DNA from: Citreicoccus inhibens
GTDB lineage: Bacteria; Myxococcota; Myxococcia; Myxococcales; Myxococcaceae
Reading direction: 5' to 3'
NCBI RefSeq assembly: GCF_019039035.1
Contig: NZ_JAHNZT010000016.1
Span: forward strand, 106,504 to 170,503
Length of the DNA stretch: 64,000 nucleotides
The number at the start of each line of letters is the position of its first letter. Within the stretch, counting starts at the first letter, position 1. Made by a program: the position numbers and the translations under genes. The notes beneath the pieces were generated by a model. That model made no database searches and was not told the DNA's origin. It worked only from the letters and a program-made list of their open reading frames with translations. Below are positions 1 through 10,200 of the stretch, in pieces.

Positions 1-1664
1 AACGTCTTGCTGCCCTCGGTCTTGAGCTCCAGCGTCACGCCTCGGCTGTAGCCGTCGCGCCACTGCTCGGTGCGCTTGAGGGTGTCCTGGAGATAGACGG
101 TCGGGTCGCGCTCGTCCTCGTGGTCGTAGTCGAAGTAGTAGGCGATGCGGCGCCGCTCCTCGGGGGGGAGCTGCGCGTAGACGTAGTCGTAGGACCACTT
201 CTGGCGGACGTTCTTGAGCTTGTACTTCTCCGGGCTCTTCCAGTACGGCGCGAAACGATCCAACCGGATCTTCCCGGCTCCGCCCGGCGGCGGCAGGTGA
301 AACAGCGAGGGCATCAGCTCCGCCATCGCCGCGTACTCAGACGGCAGCTCTCCCGGGAAGCCGAAGAGGATGTTCCAGTTGACGTTGATCGCGAACTCCT
401 CGCACCACTTGATGAGCTGGATGTTCTGGAGACGGGTGGTCCCCTTGTCCATCAGCTCCAGCACCGCCGTGCTGAGGCTCTCGATGCCCGGCTGGAGTTC
501 GGTGACGCCGCCCGCGACCATGAGCTCCAACTGATCTTTGCGCAGGTTGCTCTTGGTCTCGTAGAACATCGTCAGCTCATCACCTTGCGTGATGAGGGCC
601 GGGAACACCGACTTGATGTATTTCAAGTCGAGGATGTTGTCGGCCATCATGAAGAAGTTGAAGCCATACTTCCGAGACAGCGTGCGCATCTCCTGGACGA
701 AGCGGCCCGGGTCCTTGCTGCGATAGGCCATGCCAGAGCCGTTGAGGCCGCAGAACGTGCAGTGCGCCTTGGCGCCCCACCAGCAGCCGCGCGACGACTC
801 GGCCGTGAGGTTGGCGCGCTTCGCCATGGGCATGTCCTTGATGGCCGCGAAGTAGTGATCGAAGTCGGGCATGGGCAGTGAGTCCATGTTTTCGATCTGC
901 GGCGCCGCCACGTAGCGCGGCTGGGGACGCCCTCCGCTCTTCTCCAGCACGTTCTGCACGAGGCTCAGGATGACGCCCTCTCCCTCGCCGGACACCACGT
1001 GGTCCATGAACGGGAAGTTGTCCGCGAGGGCCTTGCCCATGTCCGCCTCGCAGTTGGCGCCGCCCATGATGAGCGTCAGCTCCTCACGGGGCCGCAGCCG
1101 ACGCAGCTCCTTGGCCAGCGCCAGCGACGCCAGGCTCTGCTGGAAGGTGGACGTGAAGCCGATGACGCGGGGGTTGTCGCGGAGGATCTCCTGCGCCCAC
1201 TGCTTCACGATGCGCGGGCTGTCCTCGCGCAGCGCGCGGATGAGCTCGCGGGCCCGGCCCCAGTGCAGGGCCTGCTCGCGGCGCGCGCCACCGCCCGAGC
1301 TGGCGCCCTCCGTGTGTTGTTTCACCTCGAGGAGCGGCGTGAGCCGGTCCGCATACTCCTCCCAGTTCGACGCCGCGTCGCCCCAGAGCGCCGGCGCGAA
1401 GACCATCTCCCCCAACAGCAGGTCCGGCGACGCGGGGAGGAAGGCCATCTCACCGGCGAGGATCTCCGGGGGCGTGGCGTAGGACAGGTAGTAATACAGC
1501 TCCCAGCCAATCTGACGCATGAACTGCACGTTCAAATACTGCACATCCGCGCGGATGCCGTTCTGCTGGAGGAGGCTGAGCATCGTGCTGACGCCGAGGG
1601 CGGGCTGATGCTCGGGGAGGAACGGCGCGACGACGAATCGGACTTGAATGGAATCACCAGACAC
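1..1664 (-). CDS. B12-binding radical SAM protein (RiPP-maturation rSAM family 1 type), cut by left edge
   Basis: Partial gene: the frame stays open to the left edge, giving about 554 residues. The start is taken as GTG at 1664, with AAAGGAG six bases upstream; an ATG two bases earlier is in another frame. An N-terminal cobalamin-binding-like region (with GFTSTFQQSLAS and LIMGGANCEADMGKAL) is followed by a radical SAM core whose cluster motif is RGCWWGAKAHCTFCGLNG, i.e. Cys-x7-Cys-x2-Cys rather than the usual Cys-x3-Cys-x2-Cys. This expanded motif is typical of the family called ribosomal peptide maturation radical SAM protein 1, many of which are B12-dependent C-methyltransferases. It is 20 bases downstream of the MT-KR-ACP gene and therefore the last visible gene of the pigment operon. 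A C-methylation or related radical step on the product or a carrier-bound intermediate is inferred; no precursor peptide gene is visible. Confidence 0.8.
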   Translation of the reverse strand, partial: MSGDSIQVRFVVAPFLPEHQPALGVSTMLSLLQQNGIRADVQYLNVQFMRQIGWELYYYLSYATPPEILAGEMAFLPASPDLLLGEMVFAPALWGDAASNWEEYADRLTPLLEVKQHTEGASSGGGARREQALHWGRARELIRALREDSPRIVKQWAQEILRDNPRVIGFTSTFQQSLASLALAKELRRLRPREELTLIMGGANCEADMGKALADNFPFMDHVVSGEGEGVILSLVQNVLEKSGGRPQPRYVAAPQIENMDSLPMPDFDHYFAAIKDMPMAKRANLTAESSRGCWWGAKAHCTFCGLNGSGMAYRSKDPGRFVQEMRTLSRKYGFNFFMMADNILDLKYIKSVFPALITQGDELTMFYETKSNLRKDQLELMVAGGVTELQPGIESLSTAVLELMDKGTTRLQNIQLIKWCEEFAINVNWNILFGFPGELPSEYAAMAELMPSLFHLPPPGGAGKIRLDRFAPYWKSPEKYKLKNVRQKWSYDYVYAQLPPEERRRIAYYFDYDHEDERDPTVYLQDTLKRTEQWRDGYSRGVTLELKTEGSKT

Positions 1665-1684
1665 ATCCAGCTCCTTTGAAGGAT

Positions 1685-4522
1685 TCAGCGCAGCGCCAGG
1701 TAGAGGGAGTCCGCCAGCTCGCCGATGCTCTTGCCGGCCAGCAGCTCCTGGAGGGGAAACTCGACGCGAAGCTCGCTGTGCAGCAGCTTCTTCAACTCCA
1801 CGCCCATCAACGAATCGAGGCCCAGCTCGTGCAAAGTCTGCTCGGGCTCGGGGAGCTGGGAAGCGCCCAGCTCGAGCACGCGAGCCACCCGTGCGCGGAA
1901 CCAGTCGAGCACCGCCGCGCGACCTTCGTCTCGCGAGCCGCTCCGCACGCGGCGCAGCAGCTCGCGACGCCCACCCGCGTCGCTTCGGGCCGCGTCCGTG
2001 CCGCCCCAGAAGTCCTCGAACAGCGGCGGCAGCGCGTCGCCCGGCAGGCCGCTGATGAACGTGGGCCAGTGAATGGGCATCACCCCCACCGCCGCCGGCA
2101 CGGGCCCGAAGATCTGCTCCAACACCGAGAAGGCACGCGCCGCGGGCAGCATGCCCACGCCCTTCTTGCGCATGCGCGCATCCAGGGCCTGGAGGGCTTC
2201 GTCACCCGGCTGCATCCACGCGCTCCAGCTGGAGCTCTGGGCATGTTGTCCCAGGGAGCGGCGGTACTCCGCGAAGCCATCCAAGAAGGCCGTGGCCGCC
2301 AGGTGGTTCGTCTGCCCCGAGCCGCCCAGGAGCGACGTCGAGGATGACAAGGACAGGAAGAAGTCGAGAGGCCGGCCCGCGAGCCAGCGGTGGAGGTTCC
2401 ACGCGCCGGCCACCTGCGCCGCGAACACGCGCCCCATGCGCTCCCGCGTCTGGTGCACGAGGATGCCGTCATCCACCTCCATCGCCGCGTGGATGACCCC
2501 GCGCAAGGGAGGCATGCGCTTGGAGATGCCGGCCATCACGAAGTCGAGGTCCGAGTCCACCGAGACGCCCGCGAGCGAGACGATGGTCGCGCCTCGGGCG
2601 CGCATCTCGCCCACCTCCTGGGTGGAGACGTCGCTGGCGCGCTTGCGCCCGAGCAACACGAGGTGGCGCGCGCCGTGCTCCACCATCCACCGGGCCACCA
2701 TCAACCCGAGACCGCCGAGTCCGCCCGTCACGAGGTAGGTGGCGTCCGCGCGGAACGCCCCTCGCCCCACGCCCTCCCAATCCCACTGGCGATGACGCAT
2801 GAGCCGCAGCACGTGGCGGCCCCCGTCGCGGAACAGGACCTGATCCTCGCGCGAGCCGGCGCGCAGCTCCGTCCAGAGCGCGAGCGCGGCGGACTCGGCA
2901 TCCCGGTTGGGGTCGAGGTCCACGCGACGGCAATCCAGCTCGGGATGCTCATACGCGATGGCCTTGCTCAGCCCCCACAGCGGAGCGCCCAGCAGGCCGG
3001 GCAGCTCGCCCCGCTCCTCCAGGCGCTGCGCGCCGCGGGTGACGACCCAGAGCGAGGGTGACGCGGCGCCGCTCTTGAGCAGCGCCTGCGTGAGGTACAG
3101 CACCGCGCCGCACCCATCGAGCGACTCATCCTGAAGCTCGAGGACCGACATCGCTTCTGGCCGGGGCGCATCCAGGTTCCACAGGTACACCGCATGCGAC
3201 GGCGCGATGCCGGCCGCGGTGAGCGACGCCATGAGTTGATGGAAGGACTCGGGCGCTCGCGCGGAGACCTCGTGTCCACCCGCGCCATCCGCTCGGTACG
3301 CCGCACCAGGGCGCACGAGCGTGCAGCGCCCGCCGGCGGCTTCGATGTGTCGGGCCAGCGCCTCCGCCACGCCGCCCCGGTCCGCGAAGAGCAGACAGTG
3401 GACGGGCGTGGGCGCGACCTCCACCTCGGGCTCGCGCGCGCGCTCGGAGGCGGGCCGCCAGCGCGGCGCGTACAACCACGTGTGCGGCAGCTCCGCGTAG
3501 CGCGGGGCATGCATGAGCCGCTCGCGGTTCTGCGCTTCGAGCTGGGACGGCTCCAGCGAGGACTGCTTGCGCGCGGTCAACAGCAGGTACGAGACGGCGT
3601 CTCCCGCGAGCAGGCCCGCGAGCGCCTCGTGGGCCCGCGCGACCTCGGTCCGGACGTCATCCTGGGCCCAGCCCAGTCGCTGCAGCTGCGCGTCCAGCCC
3701 CGGCGCGTGGAGGTAGTTGGCGGCCTCGCGCGCCGCGTCCACGCAGTCCTCGATGAGGAAGCCCTGGGCCGAGAGGTCCGCGCACAGCTCGTCGAGGAGC
3801 GGCAGCCCCAGCCGCTCGACGTGAGGCAGCGACAGGCGGGTGCGAAGGAAGAGGTCGCCCAGGACAAGCTGGCCCCCTTCCTTCACCCGCCCGCCCAGCG
3901 CGGCGAAGAGCGCCGAGCGGTCCTCTGTCTGGCGCAGCGCCTCCAACCCGAAGGCCAGATCGAACGGCTCCCCCGCGCGCTCCCCTCCGAGCGCCTCGGT
4001 GGTGATGGCGACGCGCTCCTCGAGGCCGTGGCTGCGCACGAGTTGGCGCGTGGCCTCCACCTCGGCGGCGGAGGAGGCCTGACCGACGAGGTGGCGCGTC
4101 GCCGTGCGGCGGGCGAGCGCGACGAGTTCCTGCCCCTGCCCTGCTCCGAAGCCCAGGATGCGCTCGCAGCGCGTGAGGTCTACGTTGCGGAAGAGCGCGC
4201 CCCGCAGCTCTCGGTGGGCTTCCGCCAGAAGCACGGCCTGCGCCCCCGAGGCCGCGCCGCGCGCCGCATCCAGCCAGGAGAACGCGGGGATGACCTCCCC
4301 GAGCAAGGCGAGCGTGGGGAACGCGCCCACCGTGCCGCCGCCCTGCTCCGCCTGGGCGCGGAAGAACGCGTCCAGCGTGAGCGCGCGGCCCCGAGCGCTG
4401 GGCGCCTCGTTGGACGTCGCGGTCCCGCGAGACTTCAGCGCCAACTCCAACAACGCGCGTCTCTCGGGTGATAGCGCGGCGAGCCGCTCCGCGAGAATCC
4501 GGCCCGTTCCCTCGTGTGCCAT
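1685..4522 (-). CDS. Orphan PKS protein: methyltransferase-KR-ACP, no KS or AT
   Basis: 945-residue type I PKS fragment. Residues about 40-330 look like a SAM-dependent C-methyltransferase domain (glycine motif ILGFGAGQGQEL near 124, later VKEGGQLVLGDLF). A structural half-KR region follows, then a KR Rossmann domain (VTGGLGGLGLMVARWM near 604) and an ACP with the phosphopantetheine Ser in LGLDSLMGVELK near 904. The KR has three serines but GQTNHLAATAF in place of the usual GQxNYAAANAF, so the expected catalytic Tyr is His. No ketosynthase or acyltransferase is present, so it cannot elongate alone; it could receive a chain in trans, methylate and reduce it, or be a relic. It lies late in the pigment operon, 90 bases after the preceding gene; that gap shows no gene. 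Confidence 0.85.
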   Translation of the reverse strand: MAHEGTGRILAERLAALSPERRALLELALKSRGTATSNEAPSARGRALTLDAFFRAQAEQGGGTVGAFPTLALLGEVIPAFSWLDAARGAASGAQAVLLAEAHRELRGALFRNVDLTRCERILGFGAGQGQELVALARRTATRHLVGQASSAAEVEATRQLVRSHGLEERVAITTEALGGERAGEPFDLAFGLEALRQTEDRSALFAALGGRVKEGGQLVLGDLFLRTRLSLPHVERLGLPLLDELCADLSAQGFLIEDCVDAAREAANYLHAPGLDAQLQRLGWAQDDVRTEVARAHEALAGLLAGDAVSYLLLTARKQSSLEPSQLEAQNRERLMHAPRYAELPHTWLYAPRWRPASERAREPEVEVAPTPVHCLLFADRGGVAEALARHIEAAGGRCTLVRPGAAYRADGAGGHEVSARAPESFHQLMASLTAAGIAPSHAVYLWNLDAPRPEAMSVLELQDESLDGCGAVLYLTQALLKSGAASPSLWVVTRGAQRLEERGELPGLLGAPLWGLSKAIAYEHPELDCRRVDLDPNRDAESAALALWTELRAGSREDQVLFRDGGRHVLRLMRHRQWDWEGVGRGAFRADATYLVTGGLGGLGLMVARWMVEHGARHLVLLGRKRASDVSTQEVGEMRARGATIVSLAGVSVDSDLDFVMAGISKRMPPLRGVIHAAMEVDDGILVHQTRERMGRVFAAQVAGAWNLHRWLAGRPLDFFLSLSSSTSLLGGSGQTNHLAATAFLDGFAEYRRSLGQHAQSSSWSAWMQPGDEALQALDARMRKKGVGMLPAARAFSVLEQIFGPVPAAVGVMPIHWPTFISGLPGDALPPLFEDFWGGTDAARSDAGGRRELLRRVRSGSRDEGRAAVLDWFRARVARVLELGASQLPEPEQTLHELGLDSLMGVELKKLLHSELRVEFPLQELLAGKSIGELADSLYLALR

Positions 4523-4612
4523 CCCGACTGCCTCCTCACTGGACGCCTCGCGTGGGGCGCAGGGCTCCCACGGGGCGAAAGAACGTCGTGGTCGTTCAAC
4601 AGCGCGCTGGCG

Positions 4613-5044
4613 CTAGGTGAGCTTGATCTTCTCCGGCGCGGTGGCCGGAACAGGCGCGGCGGGCTTCGGCTGCGCCGGGGCTTGCGCCTGGGGATGGGCC
4701 TCGCCCTGCTTGGGCTCCTGGCCGCGCGCGCGCGTGGCCTCCTCCATCAGCTGCTTGAGGGTCTTCATGCGAGGGCTGAGGCGCCGATCACCGCCGGCCT
4801 CGCTGCCCTGCGAGCGCGCGTCATCCTGGATGGCCGTGTCGATGTGCTCCAGCTCGTGAATCTGCGCGTCGAGCAGGTGCGACACCCCCTGAAGGAAATC
4901 CCGCTTGGCGCGATAGAGCTGCTGCACGAAGCCGCGCCCTCCTGGGATGACAGCGTCGACGAAGCCGGCGACCTGCGCCCCTTCCTCGGGCTGGGTCTCC
5001 AGTCGAAAGAACCCCTTGGGCAAACGCTTGTTCTGCGAAGTCAT
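4613..5044 (-). CDS. Small unknown protein with Ala/Pro-rich tail
   Basis: 143 residues, not recognised. The first 70 residues are predicted mixed helix (RGFVQQLYRAKRDFLQGV, DAQIHELEHIDTAI); the last 45 are low-complexity Ala/Pro/Gln ending KIKLT, likely a flexible tail. The ATG overlaps the stop of the upstream ArsA-type ATPase by four bases (ATGA) and has GGAGAG upstream, so the two are translationally coupled and probably act together. No signal peptide or membrane segment is seen. A structural or partner role for the ATPase is inferred from position only. Confidence 0.7.
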   Translation of the reverse strand: MTSQNKRLPKGFFRLETQPEEGAQVAGFVDAVIPGGRGFVQQLYRAKRDFLQGVSHLLDAQIHELEHIDTAIQDDARSQGSEAGGDRRLSPRMKTLKQLMEEATRARGQEPKQGEAHPQAQAPAQPKPAAPVPATAPEKIKLT

Positions 5045-6114
5045 GTGTCTCTCCTCTCGTGTTGAAAGCTCACCGTCAGTCTGTTCCCTTCCAGCCGGGC
5101 TCCCGTGGTTGCCAACGAGGCAATCATTCGCGGAAGCAAGACATTTCGCCGGAAGTCACCCACCTGGATGACCAGCTCCGACTCACGACGCGAGAGATTG
5201 ATTTCGTCTCGGGTCGTGAACGGCAGATGGATCTCCAGGCAATACACATCCACCGCGTCCTTGCGGATCCCCAGCGCGGGCGAGGTGACGCGGGCCCCGG
5301 TGGGGTCCTCGTCCGCGTGCAGCAGTCGCGCGAAGGCCATGAGCGCGTCCGGGCCCACGACCTCGGCGGACTGCCGGGGCACTTCGACGACTTGCAGCGG
5401 CTCGACCTGCGCCTGAAGCGCCCGAGCCAGGCCCTCCGCCGGAGCCGCGCCGAGGTGGTTGACCACCAGGCCGTCCACGCAGAGCCCCTGGAGACAGAAG
5501 GCCGAGTACGCCCGACGCACCTCCTCGACGGCGCCGGCGCGGGGGGCCGTCACGAGGCGAAGGGTGGTCACCTCGGGGTCGCGCAGCAGCACTTCGAGCG
5601 CGCTCAGGCGGTCGCGAACCCGGGCGAGGGCTTCGACATTGCCCCGAGCCCAGCGCACGCTCCGCTCCGGGCCCGCCCAGCGCCGCACGAACCAGCTCAG
5701 CGAGGCCGGGCCGCTCACGAAGCGCAGCGCCGCGCCGAGCGAGGGCCCGTCCACGATGATCAACGCGTAGCGCCCCGAGCGAACGTGCTCCTCCAGGAGG
5801 AGCAGCGCGAGCAGCTCATCCAGCCCCGGCGCGAGCGCCACCTCGTCCGCCGTCACCCCCTCCAGGCCCCCACCCAGGAGCGTGGCGATGTCGCCCCGCC
5901 CCTCGTTCCAGCCACGCGCCAGCTCGGCGTGGACGTCGAGGGTCTGGATGTCCAGGTGCGCGTCCGGGCCGAGCACGTCGCGAAGTCCTCGCGATTGATC
6001 GAAGGACAGCACCAGCGTCCGCGTGCCTCGGCGCGAGGCGGCGAGGCCGGTCGCGGCCGCCACGGTTGTCTTTCCGACTCCGCCACTTCCCGTGACAAGG
6101 ATGATGCGCGTCAT
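5041..6114 (-). CDS. ArsA/Get3-type P-loop ATPase with C-terminal HSP20-like domain
   Basis: 357 residues from the ATG at 6114, chosen because AGGAG sits 8 bases upstream; an in-frame ATG at 6138 is possible. A deviant Walker A motif (VTGSGGVGKTTVAAATGLA) opens the protein, as in the SIMIBI/ArsA class, followed by a Walker-B-like IIVDGPSLGAAL. The last 80 residues (LEIHLPFTTRDEINLSRRE through LPRMIASLATTGARLEGN) match the HSP20-like domain found at the end of bacterial ArsA-type ATPases. No Cys metal site for arsenite is evident, so an arsenic-efflux role is unlikely; a chaperone or targeting ATPase role is more plausible. It starts 46 bases after the patatin gene and overlaps the next gene by four bases, inside the pigment operon. 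Confidence 0.85.
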   Translation of the reverse strand: MTRIILVTGSGGVGKTTVAAATGLAASRRGTRTLVLSFDQSRGLRDVLGPDAHLDIQTLDVHAELARGWNEGRGDIATLLGGGLEGVTADEVALAPGLDELLALLLLEEHVRSGRYALIIVDGPSLGAALRFVSGPASLSWFVRRWAGPERSVRWARGNVEALARVRDRLSALEVLLRDPEVTTLRLVTAPRAGAVEEVRRAYSAFCLQGLCVDGLVVNHLGAAPAEGLARALQAQVEPLQVVEVPRQSAEVVGPDALMAFARLLHADEDPTGARVTSPALGIRKDAVDVYCLEIHLPFTTRDEINLSRRESELVIQVGDFRRNVLLPRMIASLATTGARLEGNRLTVSFQHERRDT

Positions 6115-6160
6115 TCCACGGCTCCTGTGTTCACTCACGCTCGGGGACGGTTCGCGGTCT

Positions 6161-7261
6161 TCAGCCCACCGCGGGCGCGGGTTGGGTCCCCGCGGCGGCG
6201 TCTCCCAGCCAGCCGGAGCGCTGCAACCACTGGCGCGTGCGCTGGAGGAGATCCTGGGTGGACTGCTGGCTCAGCAGTTGGACGAGCACCTTGTCGACCT
6301 GCTCCAGGTCGGTGGCGGACAGGCTCTTCTCCACCGGAGGATTCAGCCGGAGGTACTGCTTCCGGAGGATCATCCGGCACTGGTAGTGCACGGCGTCCGA
6401 GCCGGCATCGAGCAGCATCTTCACCAGGACCATGGGGTCGCGCAGGTCGAGCAGCCACTCACTGAAGCCCCAGTTGGCCGTCCCGTCCCGGAACTTGGGG
6501 TCGAGGTAGCTGGGCATGACGCCATTGCCCATGGACAGCAGCAGGATGTTGCTCAGGTCGGGCGCCTCCGACTCCAGCGTCTCCAGCTTCTCGTGTTTGC
6601 TCTTGCGAGACGCGTCGTTGATGACCTGCGCGAGCCCGATGAGCGAGGGGTTGTTCGCATACACCCCGCCATCCACGTAGCCGCTGCCCTTCTCCCGGAG
6701 GCCCTGGTAGATGGGATACGACATGGGCGGCGAGCCGCTGCGCATCAAGACATCCACCACCAGCTCGTTCATGTCCGGGTCGTTCTCCGAACCCGTGTTG
6801 TGAAACACCTTGGCCTTCCAGGCGCGCACGACACCCCGGTTGCCGTCGAGTTGGAACGAGGGGATGACGACCTTGCGCTTCAGGTCCCCCAGCTTCAGGT
6901 TGGGCCCGAAGTAGCTGGAGAAGAAGTCGCGCATGTAGCTCGAATCCAACAGCGAGCTGCCTCCCATCAGCGCCCGGACGGTGCGAGCCAGGGAGACACC
7001 CTTCTTGTTCATGGAGACGACCTCACCCCAGAACTGGAGACACTTGTCGAAGGCGCGGTCCGGGTCCTGCTCGCTGGCGAAGAACGCGGCGTTGAACGAG
7101 CCCGCGGAGGTGCCAACGAACATGTCCACCTGGTTGAGCAGTGCTCGTGAGTCTCCACTCTCGTCAAGCAGCTGGCGCAACGCGCCCAGCATGCCTGCCG
7201 AGACATACCCCTCGCCCCCAGACACGGGCGTTCCATCCAATGCGAGAATCCGGTGCGGCAT
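6161..7261 (-). CDS. Patatin-like phospholipase / acyl hydrolase
   Basis: 366 residues from the ATG at 7261, which overlaps the stop of the terminal NRPS gene (TGATG) and has GGAGG seven bases upstream; a longer frame to 7294 is less likely. The hallmarks are the oxyanion region SGGEGYVSAGML, the nucleophile motif GTSAG (residues about 48-52) and the DGG dyad in YVDGGVYANNPSL, giving the patatin Ser-Asp dyad. No signal peptide, so probably cytosolic. In other polyketide systems such hydrolases release acyl groups or tailor lipids; its immediate coupling to the thioesterase-bearing module suggests a function in product release, proofreading or membrane handling of the pigment, which is inference. 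Confidence 0.9.
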   Translation of the reverse strand: MPHRILALDGTPVSGGEGYVSAGMLGALRQLLDESGDSRALLNQVDMFVGTSAGSFNAAFFASEQDPDRAFDKCLQFWGEVVSMNKKGVSLARTVRALMGGSSLLDSSYMRDFFSSYFGPNLKLGDLKRKVVIPSFQLDGNRGVVRAWKAKVFHNTGSENDPDMNELVVDVLMRSGSPPMSYPIYQGLREKGSGYVDGGVYANNPSLIGLAQVINDASRKSKHEKLETLESEAPDLSNILLLSMGNGVMPSYLDPKFRDGTANWGFSEWLLDLRDPMVLVKMLLDAGSDAVHYQCRMILRKQYLRLNPPVEKSLSATDLEQVDKVLVQLLSQQSTQDLLQRTRQWLQRSGWLGDAAAGTQPAPAVG

Positions 7262-10200
7262 CACGCGACCTCCTTCGAGGAAGAACCGGTCCACTGAGTC
7301 AAGGTGGGCTCGGTGCGGCGGGGTTCTTGTCTGGCGAGCGCGACGGCCACCTCATCCAGACAGTTCTGCAGGTGTTGCGCGAGGACCGTCACGTTCCGCT
7401 CATCCATGATGAGTGTCATGTGATTGCCCGGCACGCTGATGACTTCCACGCCGGAGCGCGCGAAGCGGCGCACGCTCTCGACGAGTGAATCCTTGCCCGG
7501 ACGCGACGGCCCCGCGCGGAACAACGTCGCGTGGCCTTCGTACGAGGAGAAGGTGTACGAGCGCTCCGCCCGCAGGGTGACGAGCATGTTTCGCGCGGTG
7601 CGCCGCACGTCGCGGAGGAAGCGCCGGAGGTAGCTGCGATGGCCGTCCGAGTCGCGGCGGAGCAGCTCGCCTGGAGCGTCCGGCAGGCTGATGCCCATCC
7701 ACTCGCCCACCAGCTTCAGGCTCGCGTAGTCCCGCGGCAGCGGCGTCTGGACCAGCACCTTCACGAGCTGAGAGCCCGTGCTGACGGCTTCCTTCACATC
7801 ATGGCTGTCCTGAGCGGCCTTGCGGTCCAGAGAGGCGCCGTCAATCAAGGCCAGCAGCGCGACGTGCTCACCCTGGGCCTCGAGTTGACGCGCCATCTCG
7901 CAAGCGACGATGCCGCCGTAGGACCACCCCGCGATGCGGTACGGCCCTTGAGGCTGGACCTGCCGCATGCCCGCCACGAAGAGCGCGGCCGTCTCCTCGA
8001 TGGAAGCCAGGGCCGGCTTCTCGTCCGTGACGCCGGGCATCTGAAAGCCATACAGCGGCTGCTCCGGAGACAGGTGGCGCGCGAGTGAGACATACACGGC
8101 GGGACTGCCCGCGGACGGCGGCGTGCAGAAGATTGGCGACTTGCTGCCCCAGGGCTTGAGCGCGACGATGCAGTCGGGCAGTCGCACCGCGAGCGCGGTC
8201 GGGCGGTCCGCGCGCGTGAGCCACTGCGCGAGGCCCTCGATGGTCGGGCGCTCGAAGATCTCGTTGAGCGGCACGTCCACGCCGAGCGCGCTCCGGATGC
8301 GCGCGATGAGCTGGATGGCCAGCAGGGAGTGTCCTCCCAGCTCGAAGAAGCTCGCATCGGGGGCCACCGCGTCGAGCCCGAGCAGCTCGCGGAACAGCGG
8401 CTCCAGCTGGCGCTCCATCTCGGTGCGGGCCTCCGAGCGAACCCCCAGGCTGGCATCGCGCGGACGGGGCGCAGGCAACGCCTTGCGGTCGACCTTGCCG
8501 CTGGGCGTGAGCGGCAGCTCCGGCAACACCAGGAAGCTCGACGGCCACATGTACTCGGGTAGCTGTCCCTGGAGGAATCGGCGCAGCGACACATCCAGGT
8601 CCTCGGCGTCGCCCGGCCTCGGAGGCGTGGGCTGGACGTAAGCCACCAGGCGCGGCGACTCCCCCGTCGCGCGGTGCAGCACCACCGCCGCGTGGACCAC
8701 CTGCGGATGACGGGCGAGCGCGGACTCGACCTCGCCGGACTCCACGCGGTGGCCGCGAATCTTGAGCTGATCATCCAGCCGGCCCAGGTACTCGATGTTC
8801 CCGTCAGGCAGGTGCCGCGCCACGTCACCGGTGCGGTACAGGCGGGAGCCGGACTGCCCGGGCAGCTCGCCTGCGAAGGGATTGGGGACGAACCGCTCGG
8901 CCGTCAGGTCCGGACGCCCGAGATAGCCTCGCGCCAGTCCCGCGCCCGCGATGTACAGCTCACCGGGCACGCCTGGGGGCACCAACTGTCCGTGGCGATC
9001 CAGGATGTAGAGCTGGGTGTGGGTGATGGGACGGCCAATGGGGATGCGCTCCGGAAGCGGCGCGCCCGTGGAGGGCACGTCGTAGAACGAGCAGGCCACC
9101 GCGGCCTCGGTAGGGCCGTACTCGTTGATGACGCGCGTGGAGAGGCCCAGCTCCCGCCAGCGCGCGAGGTCCCCGCCGTGGAGCCCCTCGCCGCCGAGGA
9201 CGACCGCGTGCGTGCGCTCCAACACCTCGCGAGCGCGGCCCAGGCCCTCGAACGCCCTCAGGTGCGAGGGCGTCATCTTGATGAAGCTCAGCCCCTGCTC
9301 GGGGTACTCGCGCGAGGCCAGCAGCTCCAGCTCCTGTCCGCGAGGGAGCAGGAACAAGGCGCGCCCCGTCAACAGCGGCGCGAAGAGGCTGGTGAGCGTG
9401 CCATCGAAGCTGATGGAGCCCAGCACCGGGCTGCCCGCCCCCCGGGGGAGTCGGTACGCCTCCGCGCTCCATCGCAGGTAATTGACGATGCTCGCGTGCG
9501 TCACCTGGGTGCCCTTGGGCTGCCCGGTGGAGCCCGAGGTGTAGAGGATGTATGCGAGGTTCTCCGCGGTGACGTCGCGGCGCAGGCGGCGCCCCGTGGC
9601 GCTCGGCAGGCCCGTGCCCTCGTCATCGAGGTGAACGACCGTGAGGCCTTCCGCGCCGGGGACTTCGCCCGAGGTGAGCAGGACGTGCGGACGCGCGTCC
9701 GTCAGGATCCGGCGCAGACGCTCAGGGGCTTCGTCAGGGTCCAACGGGAGGAACGCGCCGCCGGCCTTGAGCACCGCGAGCAGGCCGACGATCAGCCGAG
9801 GCGCGCGCTCCAGGCAGACCCCCACCACCGCCTCCGGCCCCACGCCCAAGGTCTGCAGATGCGCGGCGAGTCGATCGCTCTGCTGATCCAACTCACCATA
9901 GGTGAGTTCCCAATCCCCCATGACCAGGGCGCACGCATCCGGGGTGCGCTCCGCGCGGGCTTCGAAGAGCGCGTGCAGGCACTCCGCGCGAGGCGGCGCG
10001 GCGCGGGTGTCGTTCCACTCGAGGAGCACGCGGGCCCGCTCGGCCACCGGCAACAGCGGCAGCTCGGTGACCGGGCGGTGCGGCTCCGTCACCAGCGCCC
10101 GCATCAGCGTGAGGAAGCACGCCACGTAGCGCTGGATGGTGTCCCGCTCGAACAGCTCGCGATTGAAGACGATGCGCCCGGTCAGTCGTTCGCCGTGGTC

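Noticed and set aside
5041..6114. Arsenite-efflux ATPase or ParA partition protein
   Set aside because: No arsenic genes or metal-site Cys, no parB or parS nearby; the HSP20-like end points to the ArsA/Get3 chaperone-like branch.
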